From: Actinacidiphila oryziradicis
GTDB taxonomy: Bacteria; Actinomycetota; Actinomycetes; Streptomycetales; Streptomycetaceae
NCBI RefSeq assembly: GCF_005047355.1
Contig: NZ_SUMC01000012.1
Span: 115,926 to 179,925 of the forward strand
Direction of reading: 5' to 3'
Length of the DNA stretch: 64,000 nucleotides
Shown one piece after another: positions 1 through 10,552 of this stretch. Every line of letters starts with the position of its first letter. Position 1 is the first letter of the stretch. Position numbers and translations under genes: made by a program. The notes under the pieces were generated by a model, which was given only the letters and a program-made list of their open reading frames with translations, was not told the origin of the DNA and did not search any database.

Positions 1-44
1 AGGTAGGCTCATGGTGCAGCACCTGCCCTGGAACGAGGAGACCC

Positions 45-674
45 GTGAGCGCCCCCGATGAGCACGCTGAGACCAGCGAGCAGTCGCACGTACCCCCGCA
101 GACGACGCGTGTCGTCATCGCCGAGGACGAGGCACTGATCCGGCTCGACCTCAAAGAGATGCTCGAGGAAGAGGGCTACGCAGTAGTCGGTGAGGCCGGC
201 GACGGCGAGACCGCCGTCAAGCTCGCCGAGGAGCACCGCCCTGACCTCGTGATCCTGGACGTGAAGATGCCCATCCTGGACGGCATCTCCGCCGCCGAGC
301 GGATCGCCAAGGAACGCCTGGCCCCCGTCCTGATGCTGACCGCGTTCTCCCAGCGGGAGCTCGTGGAGCGGGCGCGGGACGCCGGGGCGATGGCCTACCT
401 GGTGAAACCGTTCAGCAAGAGCGATCTCGTGCCGGCGATCGAGATGGCCGTGAGCCGTTTTACGGAGCTGAAGCAGCTGGAGCTGGAGATCGCGGATCTC
501 AGCCAGCGCCTGGAGACCCGGAAGCTGGTGGACCGGGCGAAGAGCGTGCTGCAGACGAAGTACGGCCTGACGGAGCCCGCGGCGTTCCGGTGGATCCAGA
601 AGACGTCGATGGACCGCCGGATGACGATGCAGGCGGTGGCGCAGGCCGTGATCGAAGAGGTCCCGGAGAAGTAG
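45..674 (+). CDS. pdtaR: ANTAR-domain response regulator (PdtaR-like)
   Basis: Cytoplasmic two-component response regulator that binds RNA rather than DNA. ANTAR proteins act as antiterminators on paired-hairpin leader RNAs. The 209-aa product has a receiver domain at about residues 22-140, with acidic pocket AEDEA, phospho-acceptor Asp72 in LDVKMP, the TAF switch residue and Lys in VKPF. A coiled linker and an ANTAR domain follow at about 145-200 (RAKSVLQTKYGL, AFRWIQKTSMDRR). Length and sequence match mycobacterial PdtaR as I recall it. The GTG start has a GAGGAG ribosome site 5-10 nt upstream. No partner histidine kinase is in the window. It stands alone and ends in a strong hairpin. Confidence 0.93.
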   Translation: MSAPDEHAETSEQSHVPPQTTRVVIAEDEALIRLDLKEMLEEEGYAVVGEAGDGETAVKLAEEHRPDLVILDVKMPILDGISAAERIAKERLAPVLMLTAFSQRELVERARDAGAMAYLVKPFSKSDLVPAIEMAVSRFTELKQLELEIADLSQRLETRKLVDRAKSVLQTKYGLTEPAAFRWIQKTSMDRRMTMQAVAQAVIEEVPEK

Positions 675-690
675 CCGGAAGCAGCGATGC

Positions 691-730
691 ACGAGGGGCC
701 CGCACCGGCGATTCGGTGCGGGCCCCTCGT
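691..730. terminator. Perfect 17-bp hairpin between convergent genes
   Basis: The arms at 691-707 and 714-730 are exactly complementary and separated by a 6-nt loop. The hairpin lies between the 3' ends of the ANTAR regulator and livF, so it can terminate both directions. There is no U-tract, which is usual in Streptomyces. Confidence 0.9.
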
Positions 731-766
731 ATGTGCGTACCGGCGGAGGGTCGAGAGGGGCGGGGA

Positions 767-1479
767 TCAGTCCTCGCCGAGGTAGGCCTTCCGCACGGAT
801 TCGTCGTGGAGGAGCTCCTGGCCGGGGCCGGAGAGGACGATCTTGCCGATCTCCATGACGTGGCCCTGGTCGGCGAGGGAGAGCGCCGCCTGGGCGTTCT
901 GCTCGACGAGCAGGATGGTGGTGCCCGAGGCCTTGAGTTCGACGATCGTCTGCATGATCTTCTGCATCATGATGGGGGAGAGCCCCATGGACGGTTCGTC
1001 GAGCATCAGGAGCTTCGGCTGGGACATCAGGGCGCGCCCCATGGCGAGCATCTGCTGCTCGCCGCCGGAGAGGGTGCCTGCGGCCTGCTTCTTCCGCTCT
1101 CCGAGGATCGGGAAGAGGTCGTAGGCGCGCTGGATGTCCTTGGCGATGCCTTCGGCGTCCTTGCGGAGGTAGGCGCCGAGTTTGAGGTTTTCCTCGATGG
1201 TGAGGCGGGGGAAGATGTGCCGCCCCTCGGGGGAGTGGGCGAGACCAAGCGCCACGATCTTGTGCGCGGGGACCTTCTCGAGGGGCTTGCCGTCGAAGAG
1301 GATGCGGCCGCCGATGGGGCGCAGGAGGCCGCTGAGGGTGCGCAGGGTCGTGGTCTTGCCGGCGCCGTTGGTGCCGATGAGGGTGACGACCTGGCCGGCT
1401 TCGACGGAGAAGGAGATGCCTTTGACGGCCTCGATCTTGCCGTAGGCGACGCGGAGGTCCTCTACTTCGAGAAGGGCGG

Positions 1480-1483
<4 letters not shown>
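767..1483 (-). CDS. livF: Branched-chain amino acid ABC transporter ATPase LivF
   Basis: One of the two ATPases that power import of leucine, isoleucine and valine, or related amino acids. The 238-aa protein has Walker A GTNGAGKTT (residues 37-45), signature LSGGEQQML and Walker B LLMLDEPSMGLSP, all intact. The GTG start overlaps the livG stop by 4 nt (GTGA), so translation is coupled. It is the last gene of livKHMGF. Substrate specificity cannot be read from the ATPase. Confidence 0.95.
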
Positions 1484-2363
<880 letters not shown>

Positions 2364-2367
<4 letters not shown>

Positions 2368-4145
2368 ACCCCAGCCGTGGCGGGCGCGGCGGGTTCGGCC
2401 GGCGTTGCGGGTTCTTCGGCTTCGTGGAATTCGAGTTGGCGTCGTTTGTTGGCGATGACGCCTTCGGGGCGGAAGCGCATGAGGATGACGAGGGCGACGC
2501 CGAAGGCGAGGAGTTCGTAGTTCTGGAGGAACTGGAGCTTCTCGGGGATGAGGTAGAGGAGTGCGGCGCCGAGGAGGGGGCCGCTGACGGTGCCCATGCC
2601 GCCGAGGACGACCGCGGCGAGGAGGAAGGCGGAGTTGGGGGGCGCTGCTCCGGCGAATTGGTAGGGGTTCGGGACGACGTTGTAGGTGACGTGGGCGCTG
2701 ACGGTGCCGGCGAGGCCGGCGAGGGAGGCGCCGAGCGCGAAGGCGACGAGCTTGACGCGGAAGCCGTTGATGCCCATGGCGGTGGCGGCGGTCTCGTCTT
2801 CGCGGATGGCGACCCAGGCGCGGCCAATCCGGGAGTCGGCGGCGCGGGTAAAGATGACGATGACGATCGCGGTGATGACCAACATCAGGAAGAAGTAGTT
2901 GGCGAAGCGGCCGATGGTGAAGCCGCCGAAGGCATGGGAGTTCCCGAGATTGAAGCCGAAGATGGTGAGATCGGGGATGCCCGGGATGCCGGCAGGGCCG
3001 TTGGTGATTTTGGGCCCGGAGACGCCGTCGAGGTTGTTGACGGCGATGCGGAAGATCTCACCGAAGCCGAGGGTGACGATGGCCAGGTAGTCGCCGCGCA
3101 GCCGGAGTGTGGGTGCGCCGATGAGGACGCCGAAGACGAGGGAGGCGCCCGCTCCGGTGAGGGCGGCGGCCCAGAAAGGGAAGGTGGTGCCGGAGAACAC
3201 AGAGTACTCGGAGCCGGAGACAAGGGCGGCCGCGTAGGCGCCGACGCCGAGGAAGGCGACGTAGCCGAGGTCGAGGAGGCCGGTGAGGCCCACGACGATG
3301 TTGAGACCCAGAGCGACGGTGCCGAAGATGAGGATGTTGACGCCGAGGTTTGCGTTGTGGTCGTTGTTCTGAGTGAAGGGGAAGACGGCGGCGGCGGCGA
3401 ACGCCAGAACGGTGGAGAAGCCGCGGTGGGTGGCGGTGAGCGCGGAGAAGCGTTCGAGGATGCCTGCGGCGTGCAGGGCCCAGGCGCCGAAGCCTACGAC
3501 GATGAGGAAGCCGATGAAGGTCTCGGTGTAGGAGTCGATGCCGTAGGTGAAGACGCTGAGGCCGACGGCGATGGCGAGGGTGATGATGGCGCGCTGTTGC
3601 CAGGCCGGGACCTGAGTGCGCGGGGTGGTCCGGTCGAGCTTGGCGGTGTAGGCGGCGAGGCGTGCCTTCAGGCCCCCGCCGTCAGGGGCGGTGTCGGCTT
3701 TGGGGAGGCCGAGAGCGCCGATGACAGGGATGAGTGCGGCTACGCCGGCGATGGTGCCGCCGGTGGTCAGGTTGGCGAGTCCGCCGAGTTCGACTGCGAT
3801 GGCGCCGAGGGAGTACCAGGTGACGGCGAGGCCGCCGAGGGAACTGATGAGGAGGGGGGCGGTGGTTTGGGAGGCGAGCCAGCGCAGGCCCTTGACGCTG
3901 TATCCGCTGAGGGAGAACAGAAGGGTGAGGAGGCCGGCTACGAAGGTGAGCCATTGGACTCCGGCGGGGGCGCCGTAGTAGGTGAGGTCCCCGGGGAAGT
4001 CACTGGTCCAGGTCCACGCGAGGTAGGCGGAGGCTGCGGTGGCCAGGCCGCCGACCGCGGTGAGGGCTCGGGCGACGTTGACGGGGAGGGGGATGAGGGC
4101 TGTGTTCACCGGGGTGGACTCGGTGGTCACGGTGGTGTTGGTCAT
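2364..4145 (-). CDS. livM: Branched-chain amino acid ABC transporter permease LivM
   Basis: Membrane-spanning permease of the importer. The recognisable LivM core starts near residue 265 (NIVVGLTGLLDLGYVAFLGV) and contains the conserved GDYLAIVTLGFGEIFRI and LGGMGTVSGPLLGA segments. At 593 aa it is far longer than the roughly 300-420 aa of classical LivM. The first 260 residues add several hydrophobic segments (for example AAVGGLATAASAYLAWTW and LTFVAGLLTLLFSL) and a charged loop. Long forms are, as far as I recall, usual in actinobacteria. It starts with ATG 4 nt after the livH stop. The C-terminus is Ala/Pro-rich. Confidence 0.93.
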
Positions 4146-4149
4146 GTGC

Positions 4150-5079
4150 TCACGCCCTGTCCGCTACACGCTCGCCGAGCAGGCCCTGTGGTCTCAGCAG
4201 CAGTACGAGGATGAGGAGGACGAAGGCCCACACGGAGGCCCAGCCGCTGCCGCCGAGCTGTTCCATGCCGGGGATGTTGGCGATATAGGCGGTGGCGAGG
4301 GCCTCGGCGAGACCGAGCACGAGACCGCCGAGCATGGCGCCGTAGATGTTGCCGATGCCGCCGAGCACGGCGGCGGTGAAGGCTTTGAGGCCCGCCTGGA
4401 AGCCCATGTCGTACTTGACCTGGCCGTAGCGCAGGCCGTAGGAGACGGCTGCGACGGCGGCGAAGAGGCCGCCGATGGCGAAGGCGACAACGATGACGCG
4501 GTTGGTGTCGATGCCCATGAGCTGGGCAGTGTCAGGGTCCTGGGCTGTGGCCTGCATGGCGCGACCGGTGCGGGTCGAGCGGACGAAGCCCGCGAGGGCG
4601 GCCATGCAGAGGGGGGCGCCGATAAGGACGAAGAGGTCGCCGCTTTGGATCTGGACGGATCCGATGTGCCAGGGGCCGGCGGGGAGTTGGGGGAAGACCC
4701 GGGCCGAGGTGGCCTTCGGGTAGAGGTTGCGGATGGCTTCCTGGAGAGCGAGGGAGAGACCGATGGCGGTGATGAGGGGAGCCAGGCGTGGGGCGTTCCT
4801 CAGCGGCCGGTAGGCGAAGCGTTCGGCGCCGGTGGCGATGAGTACCGAGACGACTGCCCCTCCGATGAGCATGAGCGGGAGGGCAACCCACATGGAGGTG
4901 CCGGTTGGGAGGACGAGGTAGACCGTGAGGGCACCAAAGCCGCCGGTCATGAAGATCTCGCCGTGGGCGAAGTTGATGAGCTGGACGATGCCGTACACCA
5001 TCGTGTAACCGATGGCGATGAGCCCGTACATCGAGCCGAGAAACAGCCCGTTGGCCAGCTGCTGCGGCAGGGTGTTCAC
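4150..5079 (-). CDS. livH: Branched-chain amino acid ABC transporter permease LivH
   Basis: Second permease subunit, 309 aa. It has the family landmark GIVQLINFAHGEIFMTGGF near residues 30-50 and about eight hydrophobic segments, ending in LLRPQGLLGERVADRA. It pairs with LivM to form the channel. The gene follows livK after 97 nt holding a strong hairpin, so binding protein and permease may be made in unequal amounts. Confidence 0.94.
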   Translation of the reverse strand: MNTLPQQLANGLFLGSMYGLIAIGYTMVYGIVQLINFAHGEIFMTGGFGALTVYLVLPTGTSMWVALPLMLIGGAVVSVLIATGAERFAYRPLRNAPRLAPLITAIGLSLALQEAIRNLYPKATSARVFPQLPAGPWHIGSVQIQSGDLFVLIGAPLCMAALAGFVRSTRTGRAMQATAQDPDTAQLMGIDTNRVIVVAFAIGGLFAAVAAVSYGLRYGQVKYDMGFQAGLKAFTAAVLGGIGNIYGAMLGGLVLGLAEALATAYIANIPGMEQLGGSGWASVWAFVLLILVLLLRPQGLLGERVADRA

Positions 5080-5124
5080 CGCTTGGCCTCCATGTCGTTG
5101 GGGGGATGGTCAGGGGGTATGGCG

Positions 5125-5160
5125 CGGGCCGCGCGGTGGGCGTACCTACCACGCGGCCCG
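5125..5160 (-). promoter_or_regulatory. livK-livH intergenic hairpin (likely attenuator)
   Basis: A perfect 9-bp stem (5125-5133 with 5152-5160) extends, after a mismatch, by five more pairs including one G-T. It sits just after the livK stop and before livH. In binding-protein importers such hairpins commonly stabilise or partly terminate the first cistron so that binding protein exceeds permease; that role is inferred here. Confidence 0.65.
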
Positions 5161-5176
5161 GGGTCTTGCCGGCCGG

Positions 5177-6400
5177 TCAGCTGCCGCTGTAGGTGCCGCT
5201 CTTGACGGCGACCCACTTGCCGCTCTTGACCTCGTAGGCGGTGAGCTGCTTGTTGGTGGTGTCGCCGTACTGGTCGAAGGAGACCTTGCCGGTGATGCCG
5301 TCGAAGTTGGAGGCCTGGACGGCATCGACGATCTTGGAGCGGGCGTCGGAGGGGATCTTGCCGTTGGTGACGGTCTTGCCTACGGCCTTGATGATGGCGG
5401 TGGTGGCGTCGTAGGAGTAGCCGCCGTAGGTCTGGTAGTCGCCCTTGTAGCCGGCGGCCTTGTAGTCCTTGATGAACTGCTGGGCTGCGGGGAGGGTGTC
5501 GACGGGGGCGCCGACGGAGGTGGCGAGGTCGCCTGCGCTGGCTGATCCGGCGTTGGTGATGTAGGTGTCGGAGTACATGCCGTCACCGCCGAAGAGCGGG
5601 ATCTGGGCGCCGGCCGCCTTGAGCTGCTTGGTGAGCAGCGAGGACTCATCGTACTGGCCGCCGTAGTAGAGCATGTCGGCGCCGGAGTTCTTGACCTTGG
5701 TGGAGAGGGTGGAGAAGTCGGTGTCACCGGTGTTGACGTGGTCGGTGCCGATGACCTTGCCGCCGAGCTTGGTGAACTGCTCACTGAAGATGCCGGCGAG
5801 GCCGGCCCCGTAGGGCTGCTTGTCGTCGACGATGTAGGCCTTCTTCTTCTTGAGCGTGTTGTAGGCGTAGTCGGCGGCGTAGGCGCCCTGGAGGGCGTCG
5901 GTGGTGGCGGTGCGGAAGTACGTCTTGTAGGGGCGGGTCTTCTTGCCGGAGGCCCAGGCGGGGCCCTGGGTGAGGGGGACGCTGGTGTTCGAGGGGGAGA
6001 TCTCGACCAGATTGGCGGTGTTGAAGACCTGCTGCATCGACTGGGCGACGCCGGAGTTCAGGGGGCCGACGACGCCGAGGACGTTGGGGTCGGCGACGAG
6101 GGTGGTGGCGTTCTGCTGGCCGGTGGCGGGCAGTGCCTTGTCGTCGAGCGCCGTGATCTTGAAGGTGACGCCGGGAACCGTCTTGTTCTTGTTGGCGTCG
6201 TCGACGGCGAGTTGGGCGCCGTACTGGATGCCGAGGCCGGTGGCGGAGTTCTGACCGGTGAGGGGGGCGTCGACCCCGATGACGACGGTGGTGCCGCTGC
6301 TGCTCTTGCTGCCGCTGTCGCCGCGGGAACCGCAGGCGGTGAGGGCAAGTGCTCCGGTGGTAAGCACGGAGGTCAGCATCAGCAAGGAACGGTGTCGCAC
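5177..6400 (-). CDS. livK: Branched-chain amino acid-binding lipoprotein LivK
   Basis: Extracellular solute-binding lipoprotein that delivers substrate to LivHM. It has a signal peptide with lipobox LTAC (Cys at residue 23 from this start), a Gly/Ser linker, then a type I periplasmic-binding fold (VVIGVDAPLTG, NVLGVVGPLNSGVA, ADMLYYGGQYDESS, YDATTAIIKAVG). The start chosen is a GTG preceded by AAAGGA six bases upstream; an in-frame GTG at 6415 lacks a ribosome site. First gene of livKHMGF. The 260 bp upstream hold its promoter, but I cannot fix the -35 and -10 boxes. Confidence 0.94.
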   Translation of the reverse strand: MRHRSLLMLTSVLTTGALALTACGSRGDSGSKSSSGTTVVIGVDAPLTGQNSATGLGIQYGAQLAVDDANKNKTVPGVTFKITALDDKALPATGQQNATTLVADPNVLGVVGPLNSGVAQSMQQVFNTANLVEISPSNTSVPLTQGPAWASGKKTRPYKTYFRTATTDALQGAYAADYAYNTLKKKKAYIVDDKQPYGAGLAGIFSEQFTKLGGKVIGTDHVNTGDTDFSTLSTKVKNSGADMLYYGGQYDESSLLTKQLKAAGAQIPLFGGDGMYSDTYITNAGSASAGDLATSVGAPVDTLPAAQQFIKDYKAAGYKGDYQTYGGYSYDATTAIIKAVGKTVTNGKIPSDARSKIVDAVQASNFDGITGKVSFDQYGDTTNKQLTAYEVKSGKWVAVKSGTYSGS

Positions 6401-6663
6401 GTTCAGTCCTTTCACCTGGCGCGGCCGTCTCTGGTGAGACGCCGAGTCTCCCGACTGGATCCGAACTGAGCTGCAATCCGGTAATGCGGTGACTGGGCGT
6501 GACTCTATTGGTGGGAAGGGGGTCGGGCCGAGATGAAGGCCATGATGTGACTGTCTTGTTATGCCGGATTGAGGTTCAACGGTGGGTCACAGTGGGCAGA
6601 TTGGACATTTGTGCGCTGTTACATGCCGTCCGGATGATGAGAATCCGCAGTTCCGGTAAGGGG

Positions 6664-7325
6664 TTAGGGTGATTTTGTTACTGACTTCGGGCAGATGATC
6701 CGGATCGATTCGAACAGCTCGCGGGGGTAACGCCCGTCGAAAATGAAGCTCTGGGTCTGTATTGCACGGGTGTTACGGAGCGTTACGTCGATGAAAGAGA
6801 TCCCGGCGTTCAGTGGCAGAGTGGCGCAATTGCGGGTGTATACGTGCACAGAGACGCTGCGGGGTCGTTCCGCCGTGCACGGTGACGGGGGTGGCGGGTT
6901 CGGCGGTGGTGATCAGCCCGATACGGCTGGGCGATCCTCTGGAAGGTGACCGGGGGCCCGGAGCGACGGTGACGAGGAATCAGAAGGTAAAGGTGCCGAG
7001 GTCGCGGTCGGCGGCTTCGGCGGGCCCTGCTGGGGGCACCTCCTGGGGGCACCTCCCGGCCGAAGGCTGGGGGAGGTAGCTGGGGGAGGAAGCGGGTGAT
7101 CTGGGCGGGCCACAGGTCGGGCGCGGGGGCGGACGGGCCGGGGCGGGTCGCGAAGGCACAGCCGGCGAGTGCGCTGAGGGCTGCCGCGGCGGTGAGGACG
7201 ACGGCGGCGCGGCGCCGGCGGTCGGACGGCGGCGGGGCGGCGCCGCTGATGACGTCGTGGACCTGGGCGGCGCCCGGGCCCGTACCCGTGCCTTCACCGG
7301 GCTCGATGGGGCCGATGCCGCTCAT
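6664..7325 (-). pseudogene. Decayed secreted/membrane-anchored hypothetical protein gene
   Basis: Pieces of one protein lie in different frames of the minus strand. The N-terminus starts at 7325 (MSGIGPIEPGEG) with an Arg-rich stretch and hydrophobic export segment (RRRRAAVVLTAAAALSALAG). Around 6980-7020 the sequence AADRDLGTFTF ends at an in-frame TGA. After a shift comes PPVTFQRIAQPYR, after another LITTAEPATPVTVHGG, and after another TRNCATLPLNAGISFIDVT followed by LRNTRAIQTQSFIFDG, to the true stop at 6664. The order matches a family of Streptomyces exported hypothetical proteins that I recall. A GGGGGCACCTCC-type repeat sits at 7031-7089, where the first break occurs. At least three frameshifts plus a stop make a real pseudogene likely, though sequencing error is not excluded. 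Confidence 0.75.
7031..7089. repeat. GC-rich duplicated palindromic intergenic-type repeat
   Basis: TGGGGGCACCTCC occurs twice in tandem (7031-7043, 7044-7056), and its opposing arm GCTGGGGGAGG occurs twice (7066-7076, 7079-7089), giving alternative hairpins. It resembles a short element common in Streptomyces intergenic DNA, and a relative is at 13345-13366. Here it lies inside a broken gene. Confidence 0.7.
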
Positions 7326-7412
7326 GGCCTGCGGCCCGCGGGCGTGGACGGCGCTCGACCACTCATGGCCGCACGTTGGACCGCGCCCGCGTAGGCCCAC
7401 AATGGAGGCTTT

Positions 7413-7892
7413 TCAGCCGGTGATGCCGTTGGGGGAGACGGGGCGCAGGGTGCAGGTGAGGCGAGCGGTGCAGACGCGCTTGTCGTGTTCGTCGGTGATG
7501 ACGATGTCATACGTGGCGGAGGTGCGGCCGCGGTGGGCGGGGGTGGCGACGCCGGTGACGAGACCGGAGCGTACTCCGCGGTGGTGGGTGGCGTTGAGGT
7601 CGACGCCGAGGGCGAGCTTGGAGGGGCCGGCGTGGAGCATGGCGCCGATGGAGCCGAGGGTCTCTGCCAGGACGGCGGAGGCGCCGCCGTGCAGGAGGCC
7701 GTACGGCTGCGTATTGCCCTCGACGGGCATGGTGCCGACGACGCGTTCGGCGGAGGCTTCGGTTATTTCGACGCCCATACGGGTGCCGAGGTGGCCGGCC
7801 GAGAAGAGGGCGACGATGTCGACGCCGAGTCCGGCGTACTGCTCGATGACCTCCTGGGGGAAGAAGGGGATGGGGGTTTTCTGCTCGCCCAT
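7413..7892 (-). CDS. PaaI-family hotdog-fold thioesterase
   Basis: Probable acyl-CoA thioesterase of about 159 aa, a single hotdog domain. The PaaI/YbgC-like signature is GLLHGGASAVLAETLGSIGA with conserved HGG, followed by LGVDLNATHHRGVRSG. The start is the ATG giving MGEQKTPIPFFPQ, with GGAG 10 nt upstream; a further upstream frame extension lacks a ribosome site. Cytoplasmic; in vivo substrate unknown. It is separated by 147 nt from the upstream oxidoreductase on the same strand and may share its transcript. Confidence 0.85.
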   Translation of the reverse strand: MGEQKTPIPFFPQEVIEQYAGLGVDIVALFSAGHLGTRMGVEITEASAERVVGTMPVEGNTQPYGLLHGGASAVLAETLGSIGAMLHAGPSKLALGVDLNATHHRGVRSGLVTGVATPAHRGRTSATYDIVITDEHDKRVCTARLTCTLRPVSPNGITG

Positions 7893-8039
7893 GCGGGTCG
7901 GCTCCGATCGTCGTCCGGTGCGCTGGTCGTGCCGGGCCGGCACTTGCTGTACTGGGCAACCTTAGAGGGCCCTGCCTCCCTGGCGTCCGCCGGATACCCC
8001 GCACGGGTCCATGCCGGCGGCACGATCCTCCGCCGGCCG

Positions 8040-10355
8040 TCAGGCGGGCTCTGGTGCCGGACGGCCGGTCGCGGCTTCGAGCCGGATCACGACCGACTTC
8101 GACGCGGGCGTGTTGCTGGTGTCGGCGGTGTGGTCGAGCGGGACGAGCACATTGGTCTCGGGGTAGTACGCGGCGGCGCAGCCCCGGGTGGTGGGGTAGT
8201 GGACCACACGAAATCCGTCGGCGCGGCGTTCGGTGCCGTCGGACCATTCGCTGACGAGGTCGGCGTAGGCGCCGTCGGCGAGGCCGTGGGAGGCGCCGTC
8301 ATCGGGGTGGATCATGATGACGCGGCGGCCGCCCTTGATGCCGCGGTAGCGGTCGTCGAGGCCGTAGATGGTGGTGTTGTACTGGTCGTGCGAGCGGAGG
8401 GTCTGCAGCAGGAGGCGGCCCTCGGGGACGGCCGGGTACTCGACGGGTGCCGCCGTGAAGTTGGCGAGGCCGGTGGAGGTGGGGAAGCTGCGGGTGTCGC
8501 GGGGCCCGTGCGGGAGGGTGAAGCCGCCGGGGCGGGCGACCTTGGCGTTGAAGTCCTCGAAGCCGGGGACGACGCGGCCGATCCGGTCCCGTATGAGGCT
8601 GTAGTCGGCCTCGAAGTCGGCCCAGGGGACACGGCTCTGTGGGCCGAAGACGGCGCGGGCCAGCCGGGAGACGATGGCGGGCTCGGAGAGCAGATGGGGA
8701 CTCGCGGGCGCCAGGCCGCCGCGGGAGGCGTGGACCATGCCCATGGAGTCCTCGACGGTGACGAACTGTCCGCCGCTCGCCTGGAGGTCCTTCTCGGTGC
8801 GGCCAAGGGTGGGGAGTATGAGGGCGCGGGCGCCGGTGACGACGTGGCTGCGGTTGAGCTTGGTGGAGACATGGACGGTGAGCCGGGCGCGGCGCATGGC
8901 GGCTTCGGTGACGTCGGTGTCGGGGGAGGCGGAGACGAAGTTGCCGCCCATGGCGAAGAAGACCTTGGCGTCGCCGTCGCGCAGGGCGCGGATGGCGCGG
9001 ACGACGTCGTAGCCGTGTTCGCGGGGGGAGGTGATGCCGAATTCCCTGTCGAGGGCGTCGAGGAATGCGGCGGAGGGGCGTTCGAAAACGCCCATGGTGC
9101 GGTCGCCCTGGACGTTGCTGTGGCCGCGCACGGGGCAGACGCCGGCGCCGGGGCGGCCGATGTTGCCTCGCAGGAGGAGGAAGTTGACGACTTCGCGGAT
9201 GGTGGGGACGGAGTGCTTGTGCTGAGTGAGGCCCATGGCCCAGCAGACGACGATGCTCTTGGCGTCCAGGACGAGGGCGAGGAGCTTGTCGATCCCGTCC
9301 TGGTCCAGGCCGGTGGCGCGCTGCACCTCGTCCCAGTCGGTGGCCCGGGCGGCGGCAGCGAACTCCTCGTAACCGTGGGTGTGTTCGTCGATGAAGGCGT
9401 GGTCGAGGACGGTGTCGGGGGAGATGTCCTCGGCTTCGATCAGGAGGCGGTTCAGGGCGCGGAAGAGGGCCTGGTCGCCGCCGAGACGGATCTGCAGGAA
9501 GTAGTCGGTGAGGGGAGTGCCGCTGCCGGCGAGGCCGCGCGGGGTCTGGGGGTTCTTGAAGCGCTCCAGGCCCGCTTCGGGGAGCGGGTTGACGCTGACG
9601 ATCTTGGCGCCGTTGGCCTTGGCCTTCTCCAGGGCGGAGAGCATCCGGGGGTGGTTGGTGCCCGGGTTCTGGCCGGCGACGATGATCAGGTCGGACTGGT
9701 AGAGGTCCTCCAGCAGGACGCTGCCCTTGCCGATGCCGATGGTCTCGGACAGCGCCGACCCGGACGACTCGTGGCACATGTTGGAGCAGTCGGGCAGGTT
9801 GTTGGTGCCGAGCTCGCGGGCGAAGAGCTGGTAGAGGAACGCGGCCTCGTTACTGGTGCGTCCGGAGGTGTAGAAGACGGCTTCGTCGGGCGAGGAGAGG
9901 GCGTGCAGTTCCTCGGCGATGATGTCGAAGGCGCGCTCCCAAGGCACGGGCTCATAGGTGTCGGAGCCCTCGGCGAGGTACATCGGCTGGGTGAGGCGGC
10001 CCTGCTGGCCGAGCCAGTAGCCGCTGCGCCGGGCCAGGTCGGAGACGGGGTGGGCGGCGAAGAAGTCGGGGGTGACGCGGCGCAGGGTCGCCTCTTCGGC
10101 GACGGCCTTGGCGCCGTTCTCGCAGAATTCGGCAGCGTGGCGGTGGTCGGGCTCGGGCCAGGCGCAGCCGGGGCAGTCGAAGCCGTTCTTCTGGTTGACC
10201 TTGAGCAGGGTGAGGGCGGTGCGTCGTACGCCCATCTGCTGCTGTGCGATGCGCAGCGAGTGCCCGACGGCCGGTAGCCCGGCGGCGGCGTGCTGCGGGG
10301 TGGTGACGTCGGGCGCGTCCTGTACGGGGTCCCCCGTGGGTGCCTTGCCTGCCAT
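8040..10355 (-). CDS. FdhF/YdeP-family molybdopterin oxidoreductase
   Basis: Large Mo-bisMGD enzyme of the formate-dehydrogenase-alpha-like YdeP group, about 771 aa. Visible features are an N-terminal CPGCAWP with a later Cys (EFCENG), the family stretch PDCSNMCHESSGSAL where FdhF has its metal-ligand region, IIVAGQNPGTNHPR, GNIGRPGAGVCPVRGHSNVQGDR, and a C-terminal molydopterin-dinucleotide-binding domain (LLLQTLRSHDQYNTTIYG). Known relatives are linked to acid resistance or remain uncharacterised; true formate dehydrogenase activity is not implied. The start ATG (MAGKAPTGD) has only a weak ribosome site. It is divergent from polA across about 200 nt. No fdhD-type maturation gene is in the window. 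Confidence 0.87.
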   Translation of the reverse strand: MAGKAPTGDPVQDAPDVTTPQHAAAGLPAVGHSLRIAQQQMGVRRTALTLLKVNQKNGFDCPGCAWPEPDHRHAAEFCENGAKAVAEEATLRRVTPDFFAAHPVSDLARRSGYWLGQQGRLTQPMYLAEGSDTYEPVPWERAFDIIAEELHALSSPDEAVFYTSGRTSNEAAFLYQLFARELGTNNLPDCSNMCHESSGSALSETIGIGKGSVLLEDLYQSDLIIVAGQNPGTNHPRMLSALEKAKANGAKIVSVNPLPEAGLERFKNPQTPRGLAGSGTPLTDYFLQIRLGGDQALFRALNRLLIEAEDISPDTVLDHAFIDEHTHGYEEFAAAARATDWDEVQRATGLDQDGIDKLLALVLDAKSIVVCWAMGLTQHKHSVPTIREVVNFLLLRGNIGRPGAGVCPVRGHSNVQGDRTMGVFERPSAAFLDALDREFGITSPREHGYDVVRAIRALRDGDAKVFFAMGGNFVSASPDTDVTEAAMRRARLTVHVSTKLNRSHVVTGARALILPTLGRTEKDLQASGGQFVTVEDSMGMVHASRGGLAPASPHLLSEPAIVSRLARAVFGPQSRVPWADFEADYSLIRDRIGRVVPGFEDFNAKVARPGGFTLPHGPRDTRSFPTSTGLANFTAAPVEYPAVPEGRLLLQTLRSHDQYNTTIYGLDDRYRGIKGGRRVIMIHPDDGASHGLADGAYADLVSEWSDGTERRADGFRVVHYPTTRGCAAAYYPETNVLVPLDHTADTSNTPASKSVVIRLEAATGRPAPEPA

Positions 10356-10552
10356 GTCGCTTTGCTCGCTTTCTGCGCTGTGCCTCGTTGAATCCTGCCA
10401 CGCCGGCGCGGGAGGTGTCGGGGCCGGGTCCGCCCGCGGACCCGGGGCCTGGGGCGCAGCCACCGTTCGGGGAAGGGGCGGCGAGCGGCGGGGAGAGGCG
10501 GAGCAGAGCCGCTGCGGCGGCGTTGTCGGTGGCTCGTGGGAGGATCGGGAAT

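Noticed and set aside
4039..5205. Acidic Gly/Glu-rich frame on the plus strand across the livM-livH boundary
   Set aside because: It is the complement of two clear permease genes and has no independent evidence.
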